Part shown: piece after piece, positions 16,604 to 26,449 of the stretch
How positions within the stretch are numbered: the stretch's first letter is position 1
Layout: the number at the start of each line of letters is the position of its first letter
From: Arthrobacter oryzae
GTDB taxonomy: Bacteria; Actinomycetota; Actinomycetes; Actinomycetales; Micrococcaceae
Length of the DNA stretch: 64,000 nt
Assembly: GCF_030812315.1 (NCBI RefSeq)
Contig: NZ_JAUSSM010000004.1
Coordinates: forward strand, 372,001 to 436,000
Reading direction: 5' to 3'
Notes under the pieces: model-generated
What the model was told of the DNA's origin: nothing
What the model saw: only the letters and a program-made list of their open reading frames with translations
Databases searched by the model: none
Made by a program: the position numbers and the translations under genes

Positions 16604-17341
16604 TTAGCGAAGCGTGTAGTACGCAGACGTGCCCGTGGCGGACACAGCGTGCAGGATGGTGCCCTGCGACGGGTTCAGCGCGCTGATCATCATGCCGTTG
16701 CCGACGTAGATGCCAACGTGCGCGCCGCCGTTTTGCATGACCAGGTCGCCCGGCGCCGGCGTGGCGGTAGGCGTCATGGCGTTCCATGCGTTGGTGCGGG
16801 GGATGCTGATGCCGGCCTGGGCGTAGACCCACTGGGTGAACCCTGAGCAGTCCCAGCCGCTGGGAGTGGTGCCGCCCCAGACGTAGGGGCTGCCGATCCC
16901 GGTGTAGGCGATCGCGGCGAGGCCCGATGCGGCGGCGGAGGAAGCGGCGTCGGCGAGCTTGCCGGCCTTCGCTTCTCCCTCAGCCTCAGTTGAGGTCTCG
17001 GATTCTGAACCGGTTGACTGAGCCCGTACGGTTTCAACCTTGGGCGCTGCCTTCGTGGTCACTGCCGGACGCTCGAAGGTAACAGTCGCTGTCGGTTCCG
17101 CGGTTACGGCCAGCTGGACCGACTGTGAGCCGGACTCGGTGGAAGCGGAAACTCCCAGGTTGGAGTCTGCGGCATTTGCCGGCATTCCAACGCTGAGGAT
17201 CAGTCCGGACGCAGCTGCAATGACAGCCGCCTGGCGACCTACGGTCCCGGCGTTGGCAGTAACAGCCTTGGACACGGAGTTCAACGGGTTCGTACGAACC
17301 GTTTGCGCACGGTGGCGCGCGGAATTGTGACGTGAAGACAC
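16604..17341 (-). CDS. Secreted NlpC/P60 (C40) peptidoglycan endopeptidase behind a c-di-AMP riboswitch
   Basis: 245 residues. The arrangement resembles its neighbour: basic leader, signal segment (QAAVIAAASGLIL, then PANAAD), an acidic linker (about 100-130) and a C40 domain. YVWGGTTPSGWDCSGF places catalytic Cys165, HVGIYVG gives His208, and PRTNAWNA is the usual third region. It cuts stem peptides in peptidoglycan, aiding growth or separation. I start at GTG 17341, eight bases after the SD GGAGAGG; the TTG at 17359 would put the SD inside the coding region. The riboswitch ends just upstream. The leader sequence similarity to the other NlpC gene suggests duplication. Confidence 0.9.
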   Translation of the reverse strand: MSSRHNSARHRAQTVRTNPLNSVSKAVTANAGTVGRQAAVIAAASGLILSVGMPANAADSNLGVSASTESGSQSVQLAVTAEPTATVTFERPAVTTKAAPKVETVRAQSTGSESETSTEAEGEAKAGKLADAASSAAASGLAAIAYTGIGSPYVWGGTTPSGWDCSGFTQWVYAQAGISIPRTNAWNAMTPTATPAPGDLVMQNGGAHVGIYVGNGMMISALNPSQGTILHAVSATGTSAYYTLR

Positions 17342-17354
17342 GAAGGTAGCCTCT

Positions 17355-17500
17355 CCCAATGCCTACGAGGTGAGCTGTCGGATTCGGATGGGAGTCACCC
17401 GGCCACTCGGCTTCCTGGGAAGCTTTGCGACTTAACCCCAAGGTCTTCTTGCGAAGACCAAAATTGGTTCCCCCGCCTCTGCCAGACGATGTAATGCGAA
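17355..17500 (-). promoter_or_regulatory. Cyclic di-AMP (ydaO/yuaA) riboswitch 1
   Basis: Minus strand order matches the ydaO class: GGGGGAACC (17466-17474 region), TTGGGGTTAA, then CCGAATCCGACAGCT followed by ACCTCGTAGGC (ending about 17360). These are the conserved blocks of the two pseudo-symmetric ligand sites. It lies directly before the second NlpC/P60 gene. In actinobacteria this OFF-type riboswitch controls cell-wall hydrolases and osmotic functions. Boundaries are approximate. Confidence 0.85.
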
Positions 17501-17542
17501 CGGACCTTGAGCGGTGGCAGAGTTAGGCAATCCACTCAAGAG

Positions 17543-17565
17543 CGCCAACTTCGGAAAAGTTGGCG
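17543..17565 (-). terminator. Hairpin after the M23 peptidase gene
   Basis: Perfect 9-bp arms CGCCAACTT and AAGTTGGCG with a 5-base loop, about 90 bases after the M23 stop and before riboswitch 1. It should separate the M23 transcript from the riboswitch-controlled NlpC/P60 gene. Confidence 0.7.
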
Positions 17566-17652
17566 TGCTTTAGACGGTACAGGAATTCCGCAGCAATGTC
17601 ACATTCAGGTCACGGCATGTCACAGGAATGCGAGAGTATTCCATCGGATGGA

Positions 17653-18477
17653 TCAGAGCCAGCCGGTGGGGTCAACGACTTCGCCGTTGACCATCACTTC
17701 AAAATGGAGGTGGCAGCCGGTGGAGGCGCCCGTGGTCCCGCTGAGCGCCACAACGTCGCCACGGCTGACCTTCTGGCCTACCTGGACGCTGGACGAGGAC
17801 AGGTGGTTGTACGTGGTCTCGAGGCCGTTGCCGTGGTCGATCACCACGCGGTTGCCGCCTCCGTACGGGTGCCATCCGGAGAACGTCACTGTGCCGCTGG
17901 CCGCTGCCAGAACGGTCGTGCCGCATTGTGCGGCGTAGTCCTGCCCGCGGTGAAACTCGCCGGCACCGCCGGTGATCGGGCTGACCCGGAAACCGAAGGG
18001 GGAAGCCGACACCATCTGCTCCAGCGGCGCACCGAGGCTTCCGGTGGACGCCGCGCGGGTGATGGTGCCCGCGGATTGCGCGCTGAGCAGCTGCTTGAGC
18101 TTGCCGTCGGGATCGCCCTTGGTGGCGACGTATGTCCGGCTGAAATCAATCTTGGCGCCTGCAGCCGCGGAAACCTCAGGCTGAGCCCTGACAGAGGCGG
18201 CAGCGGACGTGTGTTCCGCGTCCGCCGTGCTCATCACGGGTCCGGTTGACGGGACGGTCACTGTGAGGACCAGTCCGGTTGCGGCCAGGGCAATGCCGGC
18301 CTTCTGACCCACACCGCTGGCGGAAGCGAACTCCGTCACCTGGCTGAACAGGCTCCGGCGCCGGCGCGCATCACGATGTGCATCGCGCGGCCTGACCGTC
18401 ATGACGGCTTCGGCCACGGGGTACTCCGAAGCGGGACCTGTCGCCCTGCGGCGGCCCCTGACGGTCTGCGTGGTCAA
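17653..18477 (-). CDS. Secreted M23 (LytM-type) metallopeptidase behind a c-di-AMP riboswitch
   Basis: 274 residues. A basic leader and a hydrophobic segment (about 62-82, GIALAATGLVLTVTVP) direct export. The C-terminal M23 domain (about 150-270) has FHRGQDYAA (His176 and Asp180, Zn2+ ligands), VVIDHGNGLETTYNHL and CHLHFEVMVNG (His258). It cleaves peptide cross-links in peptidoglycan. A longer reading to 18645 runs through the riboswitch and is rejected. I chose TTG at 18477, seven bases after the SD GAGAGG, immediately after the riboswitch. The active-site residues are all present, so it should be an active hydrolase, not a scaffold like EnvC. Confidence 0.9.
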   Translation of the reverse strand: MTTQTVRGRRRATGPASEYPVAEAVMTVRPRDAHRDARRRRSLFSQVTEFASASGVGQKAGIALAATGLVLTVTVPSTGPVMSTADAEHTSAAASVRAQPEVSAAAGAKIDFSRTYVATKGDPDGKLKQLLSAQSAGTITRAASTGSLGAPLEQMVSASPFGFRVSPITGGAGEFHRGQDYAAQCGTTVLAAASGTVTFSGWHPYGGGNRVVIDHGNGLETTYNHLSSSSVQVGQKVSRGDVVALSGTTGASTGCHLHFEVMVNGEVVDPTGWL

Positions 18478-18487
18478 GAAATATCCT

Positions 18488-18690
18488 CTCTGGATAGCCT
18501 GCGGAGTTAGCTGTCGGATTCGGGTCAGAGAGATCAAAGACCCGGTCCGCCGTTGCAAGGCAATCCGGCACAGGGGTATCCCAAAGGATTCCTTCGTCGG
18601 AGATGACTTGCCGCTGACGGACTTCACCCCAAGGCCGTCTTTCAACGGCCGGTTGTGGTTCCCCCGCCCCTGCCAGGAGGTGTTTCGTAC
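18488..18690 (-). promoter_or_regulatory. Cyclic di-AMP (ydaO/yuaA) riboswitch 2
   Basis: Minus strand: GGGGCGGGGGAACCACAA, TTGGGGTGAAGTCCG, then CCGAATCCGACAGCT and AACTCCGCAGGCTA directly before the SD of the M23 gene. All ydaO-class landmarks are present and close to consensus, more so than riboswitch 1. A peripheral stem-loop region of about 100 bases lies in the middle. Expected to lower M23 expression when c-di-AMP is high. Confidence 0.9.
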
Positions 18691-18835
18691 GCTGATCCGC
18701 TGGCAGAGTTCGGCTTCGGATCAGGTAACGCTTTAGTATCGGCGCTAGTCCCCAACTATAGGGGATTAATCAGCGCGGTAATAATTCCGTTATCTACGTC
18801 TCAGTCGGTCGTAGGTGGTCCTATGAGGGACGCGG
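18691..18835 (-). promoter_or_regulatory. AT-richer promoter region of the M23/riboswitch 2 transcript
   Basis: This 145-base gap between the dtxR-family stop and riboswitch 2 is clearly AT-richer than its surroundings. On the minus strand TTACCG, 15 bases, then TATAGT (about 18757-18762) is a plausible promoter. No gene is seen in it. Assignment is tentative. Confidence 0.4.
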
Positions 18836-19531
18836 TTAGCTGACCGTAACAAACACGTGGGCTGCCACTTCCGGGGGCAGCTCAAGGGCGCCTTCGATCT
18901 CGGGCACGCGCACCGAGATGTACTCCCCTACCCGCTCCAGGGCGAGCGTCGCTCCCGGCCGGATCCCGCCTTCATCGAGCTGGACCAGCAGCTCCGGTTC
19001 AACCTGGATGGGTTCGGCCAGCCGGCTGACAGTAATGCGCGAGTCGGCCCCGTACCCGGTCATGGCGTCGAGCAGATTCACCACACCGTCAGTGAACAAG
19101 GGGGCTGGCTGGCCGCCAAGTGCCGCCAGGCCGGGAATGGGATTGCCGTAGGGGGAAACCGTGGGGTGGTTCAGGAGTTCATAGATGCGCCGCTCAACGC
19201 GCTCGCTCATGACATGTTCCCAGCGGCAGGCTTCGTCGTGGACATATGCCCAGTCAAGGCCGATGACGTCAGCCAGGAGCCGCTCCGCAAGCCTGTGCTT
19301 GCGCATGACTTCGGTGGCGCGTTTCCGGCCGGTTTCGGTCAGCTCAAGGTGCCGGTCGCCAGAAACAACCACCAGTCCGTCGCGCTCCATCCGGCCGATG
19401 GTCTGCGAAACGGTCGGCCCGGAGTGGCGCAGCCGTTCGGCAATCCGGGCACGGAGAGCCACGATGTTCTCTTCCTCAAGCTCCAAGATTGTCCGAAGAT
19501 ACATCTCCGTGGTGTCGATCAGATCCGTCAT
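18836..19531 (-). CDS. ideR: DtxR/IdeR-type iron-dependent transcriptional regulator
   Basis: 231 residues. The N-terminal winged helix starts MTDLIDTTEMYLRTILELEE; a dimerisation domain and a C-terminal SH3-like domain follow. Every metal ligand known from DtxR is present at the same number: Met10, Cys102, Glu105, His106 (primary site) and His79, Glu83, His98 (ancillary site). It should bind Fe2+ and repress iron uptake and siderophore genes. I start at ATG 19531 (SD GAGGAG nine bases upstream) because DtxR numbering then matches exactly; an open frame extends 30 codons further. A siderophore-interacting reductase gene lies 18 kb away. Confidence 0.93.
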   Translation of the reverse strand: MTDLIDTTEMYLRTILELEEENIVALRARIAERLRHSGPTVSQTIGRMERDGLVVVSGDRHLELTETGRKRATEVMRKHRLAERLLADVIGLDWAYVHDEACRWEHVMSERVERRIYELLNHPTVSPYGNPIPGLAALGGQPAPLFTDGVVNLLDAMTGYGADSRITVSRLAEPIQVEPELLVQLDEGGIRPGATLALERVGEYISVRVPEIEGALELPPEVAAHVFVTVS

Positions 19532-19691
19532 CCAGCTCAGCTCCTCGAGCACAGTCCTTGCGTCAGTCCCACCGTACCGCGCGGAGGCGTTCTCCGTGGT
19601 CTCGTCGAAGTGGAACTGCATCCACCGATAGGCCTTGGGAACAGCCTCGCGGGGATCAGCCCGGCCGGCGTCGCGGCCCGCTGTACGTCAA

Positions 19692-19710
19692 AGTCAAGCC
19701 TAGCCTATTT
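19692..19710 (-). promoter_or_regulatory. Possible iron box upstream of the DtxR-family gene
   Basis: On the minus strand AATAGGCTAGGCTTGACT agrees with about 12 of 19 positions of the DtxR/IdeR consensus, with one good half (TAGGCTAGGCT) and one poor half. It lies about 160 bases upstream of the regulator start, so it could mediate autoregulation. The rest of the 380-base gap to serC shows no gene. Confidence 0.3.
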
Positions 19711-19785
19711 TGAATTAGTCTGGATAATCCGCGCAAGCACAGACCGCAGGGCAGAACTGCGCGTGCCGCCGGGATGTCTCAGTGA

Positions 19786-21042
<1,257 letters not shown>

Positions 21043-21065
21043 CGCATCAGCTGACGCTGACCCCG

Positions 21066-22418
21066 TTAGCGTTCGACGGCGTCGTCCGGGTTTTGCTCCC
21101 GGACGGCGCCTTCTTCTTTGTCTTCTTTTCTTTGCGCCTCGCTGGTCTGGCCGGACGCGCCGGATACCAGTCGGAAATACCGCATCCCCCGGGCCCGGCG
21201 GTTGAAGCCCAGCCGCAGCTGCTTTGCCCGGATGATCCACACCATTCCGATCAGCGCGGCCAGCAGCCCGGAAACCGCGGCCACGGACATGGACCAGCGG
21301 GGTCCTGCAACGTTGGCCACCCAGCCGACCAGCGGCGCCCCGATGGGTGTTCCGCCCATGAAGATGGCCATGTAGAGGGCCATCACCCGGCCGCGCATGA
21401 CCGGGTCCGTGGTGGTCTGCACGTAGCCGTTGGCGCTGGTCATCATCGTGATGGCAAAGAGGCCCACCGGGACCAGGGCGACGCCGAACCAGAAGTAGCT
21501 GGGCGCCAGGGCCGCCAGCCCGGACGTGACGCCGAAGGCGCCGGCGGCCCCAAAAATGACCCGAAGCCGGGGCTTGCTCCGCCCGGCCGACAGCAGCGCA
21601 CCCGCCACGGAGCCGATGGCCATGATCGAGTTCATCAGCCCGAAGGCACTGGCGTCCAAACCGAACTCGGTTCCCACCATGGCCGCAATGAACAGGACAA
21701 AGTTCAGTCCCAAGGTGCCCACGATGAATACGCCCACGAGCACCACCACGATGTCCGGGCGGAACCGCACGTAACGGAGTCCTTCGCGGATCCTTCCTTT
21801 GCCGGGAGCCGCGCGCGGGAGGAGGCGCAGTGATGAAGCCGGGATCTTCCACAGGCTGACCAGGAGGGCCAGGAACGTGGTGGTGTTGATCAGGAACACC
21901 CACCCCGGGCCGACGGCCACCGTCAGCACGCCTGCTACTGCGGGTCCGATCATCCTGGCGACATTGAAGGAAGCGCTGTTGAGTGCCACCGCGTTGGGCA
22001 GGTAGTCGTCCCGCACCAACTCCGAGACGAAGGTCTGCCGGACAGGTGCGTCAAGGGCGGAGACAAGTCCCAGCAACAAGGCGAAGGCGTAGACGTGCCA
22101 CAGTTGCCCGGCGCCGAGGACCACCAGGAGGCCGAGGCCGGTGCTCAGCAGGGCCATGGTGGACTGGGTCATCACCAGGAGGTGCCGGCGGTTGAAGCGG
22201 TCCGCTACCAGGCCGGCCACGGGCGCCAGAAAGAGCTGCGGGCCCAGCTGCAGGGCCATGGTGATGCCCATGGCGCCCGCGTCGTGATCCGTCAGGTGGT
22301 CAAAGACCAGCCAGTCCTGGGCTGTGCGCTGCATCCAGGTCCCGATGTTGGATATCAGGGCGCCAACGAACCAGAGCCGGTAGTTGAGAATATGCAGGGA
22401 CTTGAAGGTGGACATCAT
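21066..22418 (-). CDS. MFS transporter (MFS_3/EntS-like exporter)
   Basis: 450 residues with twelve predicted membrane helices. The loop between helices 2 and 3 is GLVADRFNRRHLLV, the MFS motif A region, and DAPVRQTFVSELV with ALNSASFNVARMIGPAVAG is typical of the EntS/MFS_3 family that exports siderophores or drugs. The C-terminal 35 residues are charged (SEAQRKEDKEEGAV) and cytoplasmic. SD GGAGG is six bases before the ATG. Its substrate cannot be deduced. Being near ideR hints at siderophore export, but no siderophore synthesis gene lies nearby. Confidence 0.87.
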   Translation of the reverse strand: MMSTFKSLHILNYRLWFVGALISNIGTWMQRTAQDWLVFDHLTDHDAGAMGITMALQLGPQLFLAPVAGLVADRFNRRHLLVMTQSTMALLSTGLGLLVVLGAGQLWHVYAFALLLGLVSALDAPVRQTFVSELVRDDYLPNAVALNSASFNVARMIGPAVAGVLTVAVGPGWVFLINTTTFLALLVSLWKIPASSLRLLPRAAPGKGRIREGLRYVRFRPDIVVVLVGVFIVGTLGLNFVLFIAAMVGTEFGLDASAFGLMNSIMAIGSVAGALLSAGRSKPRLRVIFGAAGAFGVTSGLAALAPSYFWFGVALVPVGLFAITMMTSANGYVQTTTDPVMRGRVMALYMAIFMGGTPIGAPLVGWVANVAGPRWSMSVAAVSGLLAALIGMVWIIRAKQLRLGFNRRARGMRYFRLVSGASGQTSEAQRKEDKEEGAVREQNPDDAVER

Positions 22419-22460
22419 CGCCGGCCTCCGTGTTGCCTAGTCCCCGTCAATTCCAACTGG

Positions 22461-23084
22461 TTAGTCGACCTCGCGGAGGGAGTATCTGTCGCCTGATTCC
22501 GGATCGCCTGCGTCCGGAAGGGCGTCTGGTTCCTCGGCGGGCCCGTCCTCGGAGACGTCAGCCGCGCCGCCGTCGGCAACGGGCACGTCGGCCATCAGGT
22601 CCAGGGCGTCGTCGTCCGCGGCTGCCTCGTCCGCAGCGTCCACGGCGATCCCGTCGGCGGCTGCGCCTGAGTCCGCAATTTCGGCGTCCGCGATTTCATC
22701 TTCCTGGGCGTCCTCCGGGCGCACGCGTTCGGCCCACGGCACCCACTCCGGCGCAAGGATTGAATCCTCCGAGGGCAGCAGGCCGAGTTCGTTTACCGTA
22801 ATGACCTTGGAACGCGAATTGCGTGTGAGCACCGCGTACCAGTGCCACCCCAGGTATCCGGCCAGCCTGGACTCAAAAAGATGCGTGACAACACGGTCTC
22901 CCTCGGTCTTTGCACCGAGATGCCGTCCGATCTGTGAGGCCGGGGCGATGCCCTCAACCGCTGTCCGGGCAAAGTCCACGGCTGCAGCGAGCACGGCATC
23001 CGGTTTACCGGTGCGCCACACGGGGACGCCGGCACGGGGCTTTGAGGCCGGTTTGGGGGCGCTCTGATCAGGTTCGGAAGTCAT
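22461..23084 (-). CDS. DUF3027 family protein
   Basis: 207 residues. The core (LAAAVDFARTAVEGIAP, then THLFESRLAGYLGWHWYAVL, then LGLLPSEDSILAPEWVPW) is the actinobacterial DUF3027 signature of unknown function. The C-terminal third is strongly acidic and low in complexity (Ala/Asp/Glu-rich), probably disordered, so the protein may bind a basic partner; that is inference. No signal peptide or membrane segment. It starts eight bases after the cold-shock-like gene, so they share an operon, an arrangement conserved in the phylum as I recall. Confidence 0.85.
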   Translation of the reverse strand: MTSEPDQSAPKPASKPRAGVPVWRTGKPDAVLAAAVDFARTAVEGIAPASQIGRHLGAKTEGDRVVTHLFESRLAGYLGWHWYAVLTRNSRSKVITVNELGLLPSEDSILAPEWVPWAERVRPEDAQEDEIADAEIADSGAAADGIAVDAADEAAADDDALDLMADVPVADGGAADVSEDGPAEEPDALPDAGDPESGDRYSLREVD

Positions 23085-23092
23085 GCGGAGGC

Positions 23093-23476
23093 CTAAGCGT
23101 CCAGCTCGTCGGCAACCTTACGGAGGGCGGCGGCAATCGCCTTTGCCTTGTTGCCTTCCGGGTACTTCCCGGCGGAAAGGGTTCCGGACAGGTTGTCCAG
23201 CACGGTCACCAGGTCCTGGACGAGGGGCGCCAGGTCCTTGGCACTGGGACGCTTTGCCTTGGCGATGGACGGTGTCTTGTCCAGTACGCGCAGCCCGAGG
23301 GCCTGCGCGCCCTTGCGGCCGTCAGCCACGCCAAACTCCACCCGGGTGCCGGCCTTGAGTTCCGTCACACCCTCGGGGAGGGCGGATTTGGGCAGGAATA
23401 CTTCCTGGCCGTCCTCGCCCGCGAGGAATCCGAACCCTTTTTCCTTGTCATACCACTTGACCTTGCCGGTAGGCAC
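23093..23476 (-). CDS. Cold-shock domain protein with C-terminal helical extension (CspB-like)
   Basis: 127 residues. The N-terminal cold-shock domain (about 1-66) begins GKVKWYDKEKGFGFLAGEDG, covering the RNP1-like KGFGF motif, with VFLPKSAL replacing the usual VFVHFSA of RNP2. A helical C-terminal half follows, as in the about 135-residue mycobacterial CspB type. It should bind single-stranded RNA or DNA. The aromatic and His positions in RNP2 are changed, so its nucleic-acid preference may differ from classic CspA. GTG start, SD AAGG eight bases upstream. A classic CspA lies at 35 kb. Confidence 0.87.
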   Translation of the reverse strand: MPTGKVKWYDKEKGFGFLAGEDGQEVFLPKSALPEGVTELKAGTRVEFGVADGRKGAQALGLRVLDKTPSIAKAKRPSAKDLAPLVQDLVTVLDNLSGTLSAGKYPEGNKAKAIAAALRKVADELDA

Positions 23477-23660
23477 GTAATCAACCTTCTTCGTTCTGGA
23501 CTTTCTGAGACATGGCCGGCGGCCACCGCATCCGCATTGATATGCGGGTTCAGGGTATGACTGCCTGGACCATGTTGGTCTGTATCTTCAAGGTTATCCT
23601 GCCGGGACCCGGTTTCCCGCTTTGCGGCGCGGGCACAGCCGGGCTGTTAGCGTTACTTCC

Positions 23661-23894
23661 ATGACACCCTCCCGCTACCAGCGGCCACTGATGATAGTTG
23701 CGGCGGTCATTGCCGTTTTTTCCCTGGCGGCCGTAGGCGCCGTCATGGCCATCGCCTTCGCCGGAAGCGCCGCCCCGGCGTGGGTGACGTCCTTTGCCCT
23801 GTACGGCCTGCCGCTGGCATTTCTCCTGATGATTTTCCTGGTGATCGACGGCGTCGCCGCCCGGCGCCGGGCAGGAAAGTCCGGCGGGCGGTAA
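23661..23894 (+). CDS. Small membrane protein, two predicted helices
   Basis: 77 residues with hydrophobic segments at about 9-34 and 45-66 and a basic C-terminus (ARRRAGKSGGR). I recognise no family. ATG at 23661 is preferred over a GTG 39 bases upstream, because the hydrophobic protein then starts in the usual manner; neither has a strong SD. It lies 10 bases before the helicase-associated gene and is probably co-transcribed with it. A role is not inferable. Confidence 0.6.
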   Translation: MTPSRYQRPLMIVAAVIAVFSLAAVGAVMAIAFAGSAAPAWVTSFALYGLPLAFLLMIFLVIDGVAARRRAGKSGGR

Positions 23895-23904
23895 CGTTGG
23901 ACTG

Positions 23905-26409
23905 ATGTCCCTTATTCGCGCGCTCAGCAAGGAACTGGAGGCACGCAGCGACGACTCGTTGCGGGCCTTGTTCTCCGCGCGGCCGGACCTCATCTCACCG
24001 AACGTTCCGGACTTCGCGGCCCTTGCGGCCCGGGCCAGCGCGCGGGTCAGCGTGCAACGGGCCCTGGAACGGCTGAACCGGCCGCAGATGCAGGTCCTGG
24101 AGACACTCCACCTCTGCACCAACACGGACACGGCGCACAGCGCGTCGGCTGCGGGACTGAAGAAACTCATCCACGGCGGCTCGCTTGCCGCCATCGAACG
24201 CATCCTGCATTCCCTTGAGGAACTGGCCCTTGTGCACCGTGCAGATCCCCCGCACGGCGCGGTGCTGCCTGCAGGTCCCCGCCAGCGGTTCTACCTTCCG
24301 GTGGGGAGTCTGCGCGACGTCGTGGGGATCTATCCGGCCGGACTGGGCCGCAGCTACACGGAACTCGTCCGGCTGCAGCCGGCTTTCGCCCAGCGCGTGG
24401 TGCAGCTCGTGGGCGAGCTGCACCACAGCGGCGCCGCCATCCACCCCGCCACAACACCCATGGAAGCGGCCCTGTCGCTGCAGCACTGGACGGCGACCCC
24501 TGATGCGCTGAACCGGATCCTCGCCACGGCACCGGACCGGACCACGGGACTCCTGGCCCGCTTCGGGAACTGGGCCATGGGCGCGGTCCCCCAGGCGCAA
24601 CGGCGCGCGTCGGTCCTCAACGAGGGCGCCGACGTCGGCCCTGTGGACTGGCTCCTTGCAAGGGGCTTGCTGGTGCCGCTGGACGCCGCGCACGTGGAAC
24701 TGCCGCACAGCGTGGGCATCTCCCTCCGCGGCGGCGCCGTGATCGAGGACTTCACCCTGACTCCCCCGGTCCCCAAACTTGGACAGACCACGGCGGCGCT
24801 GCGGCGCAACGCCGCCTTGGGCGCCATCGCGGAAACCCTCCGCCTGACAGGCGAACTGCTGTACAGCGTGCGCGAGCAGCCACTCGTGACGTTGCGGAGC
24901 GGCGGCGTCGGGGTCCGCGAGATGAAGCGGCTGGCCGACTCGCTCCGGATCGAACTGCACAGCGCAGGCCTGCTGCTTGAGCTCTGTGCCCTGGCCGGCC
25001 TCGTCCGGCTTGACGTTGACAGCTCCGCCTGGGTCCAGCCCGAGCAGCTGGAGTGGCTCACGCTGCCCCGCCAGGAGCAGTGGCTGTGGCTGGTCAATGC
25101 CTGGCTGGCCAGCGAGCGCGCCCCGTCGTTGGTGGGCCAGCCCATCACGGGCCCCGGCGCGGGTCCCGCCCCGCATCGGGCGGCGGCAGGCACCACCATC
25201 AACGCACTGTCCGCTGAAGCCCAGCGGCCCGATGCGCCCGTGATCCGGAAGCGGATTCTGGAGATCCTCAACGAACTTACGCTTGAGGCTGCCGAGGCGG
25301 ATGGCAAGGCGCCGGTGCTTGACGCCGCGGCGGTGCTTCAACGGGCCGAGTGGACCCAGCCTCGCATGGCCAGGCGCTTCAGTTCGCTGATCCGGGGGGT
25401 CCTCGCTGAAGCCGAAATGCTCGGCCTCATCGGTTCGGGTGCGCTCAGCCAACTGGGCTCGGCTATCGCCGCGGAACGCCCTGATGAAGCCTTGGACATC
25501 CTGGGAGAACACCTGCCGGCCGCACTCAACCACGTCCTGCTGCAGGCCGACCTCACCGCCGTGGCGCCGGGATACCTGGCGCCCGAGCTGAGCGAAAAGC
25601 TCCTCCTGATGGCCGACGCCGAGGGCCAGGGTCCGGCCACTATCTACCGCTTCTCGGTGGCCTCGATCCGTCGCGCCCTTGACGCCGGGCACGACGCCGC
25701 CAGTCTGTTGGGCTTCCTCCGCGAGCATTCGGCCACTGCAGTTCCGCAGCCGCTCGAGTACCTTGTGGAGGACACCTCGGCACGGCACGGCAGGCTCCGG
25801 GTGGGCGTGGCCTCCAGTTTCATCCAGAGCGACGATGAAGACGCCCTGCTCGAACTGGTCAAGGAGTCCAGCGCGTCCGGACTGGGGCTGGTACACATTG
25901 CGCCCACAGTCCTCATTTCCCACGCGGGCCCCAAGGAAACCGCCCAGGTCTTGCGGGCGCTGGGACTGTCGCCGGCAGTTGAGGAACCGGAGTCAGCGCT
26001 GGTCCGGCTGCGCCGCACCACTGCAGTTCCGGGCAGCGGGCGTCCGGTGTACAGCGCGCCGCGGACGGCACCTCCGGAGGCCGACGTCGACGCCCAGCTG
26101 GCGGTTCTCCGCAGCGCCAAGGCATCCCACGGCGGGAACGGCAACGGGAGCCACCGGCCGACGCCGGGAACGACCGGAGAGGAAGCAACGCAGCTCGGGC
26201 TCGAAACCCTGCAGAAGGCCATCCGGCTCCGGCAGGCCGTGGTGATGAACGTTGTGGACAGCCAGGGGAATTCCAGCAGGGAAACGGTTGTTCCGGTTTC
26301 TGTGACCGGAGGACGGGTCAGGGTGTTCGACCCCGCCCGGGAAACCGAGCGCGTGCTCTCCATCCACCGGATCATCGATATTGAGGCGGAAGAGGAATTC
26401 CAGCAGTGA
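23905..26409 (+). CDS. Helicase-associated protein (XPB N-terminal-domain type) paired with XPB
   Basis: 834 residues, soluble, largely helical. No Walker motifs, so it is not a helicase itself. The N-terminus (LEARSDDSLRALFSARPDLI, then RLNRPQMQVLETL) and the C-terminal 'Helicase_C_3' type region match the actinobacterial protein encoded immediately before XPB (the Rv0862c type in mycobacteria, from memory). It probably assists XPB in DNA repair, a role inferred from invariant gene order. A Gly/Asn-rich linker is near residue 742 (GGNGNGSHRP). The XPB gene begins 40 bases after its stop or overlaps it if a longer XPB start is used. Confidence 0.82.
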   Translation: MSLIRALSKELEARSDDSLRALFSARPDLISPNVPDFAALAARASARVSVQRALERLNRPQMQVLETLHLCTNTDTAHSASAAGLKKLIHGGSLAAIERILHSLEELALVHRADPPHGAVLPAGPRQRFYLPVGSLRDVVGIYPAGLGRSYTELVRLQPAFAQRVVQLVGELHHSGAAIHPATTPMEAALSLQHWTATPDALNRILATAPDRTTGLLARFGNWAMGAVPQAQRRASVLNEGADVGPVDWLLARGLLVPLDAAHVELPHSVGISLRGGAVIEDFTLTPPVPKLGQTTAALRRNAALGAIAETLRLTGELLYSVREQPLVTLRSGGVGVREMKRLADSLRIELHSAGLLLELCALAGLVRLDVDSSAWVQPEQLEWLTLPRQEQWLWLVNAWLASERAPSLVGQPITGPGAGPAPHRAAAGTTINALSAEAQRPDAPVIRKRILEILNELTLEAAEADGKAPVLDAAAVLQRAEWTQPRMARRFSSLIRGVLAEAEMLGLIGSGALSQLGSAIAAERPDEALDILGEHLPAALNHVLLQADLTAVAPGYLAPELSEKLLLMADAEGQGPATIYRFSVASIRRALDAGHDAASLLGFLREHSATAVPQPLEYLVEDTSARHGRLRVGVASSFIQSDDEDALLELVKESSASGLGLVHIAPTVLISHAGPKETAQVLRALGLSPAVEEPESALVRLRRTTAVPGSGRPVYSAPRTAPPEADVDAQLAVLRSAKASHGGNGNGSHRPTPGTTGEEATQLGLETLQKAIRLRQAVVMNVVDSQGNSSRETVVPVSVTGGRVRVFDPARETERVLSIHRIIDIEAEEEFQQ

Positions 26410-26449
26410 CCAGCATCCACCCGACCGGAAGCCCAAGGGCGTTGGCGCC

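Noticed and set aside
18478..18645. N-terminal extension of the M23 peptidase gene
   Set aside because: This stretch is the c-di-AMP riboswitch; the SD and TTG start follow it.
23995..25923. 642-codon minus-strand open frame
   Set aside because: Antisense to the XPB-associated protein; Gly/Arg/Gln-rich shadow translation without motifs.
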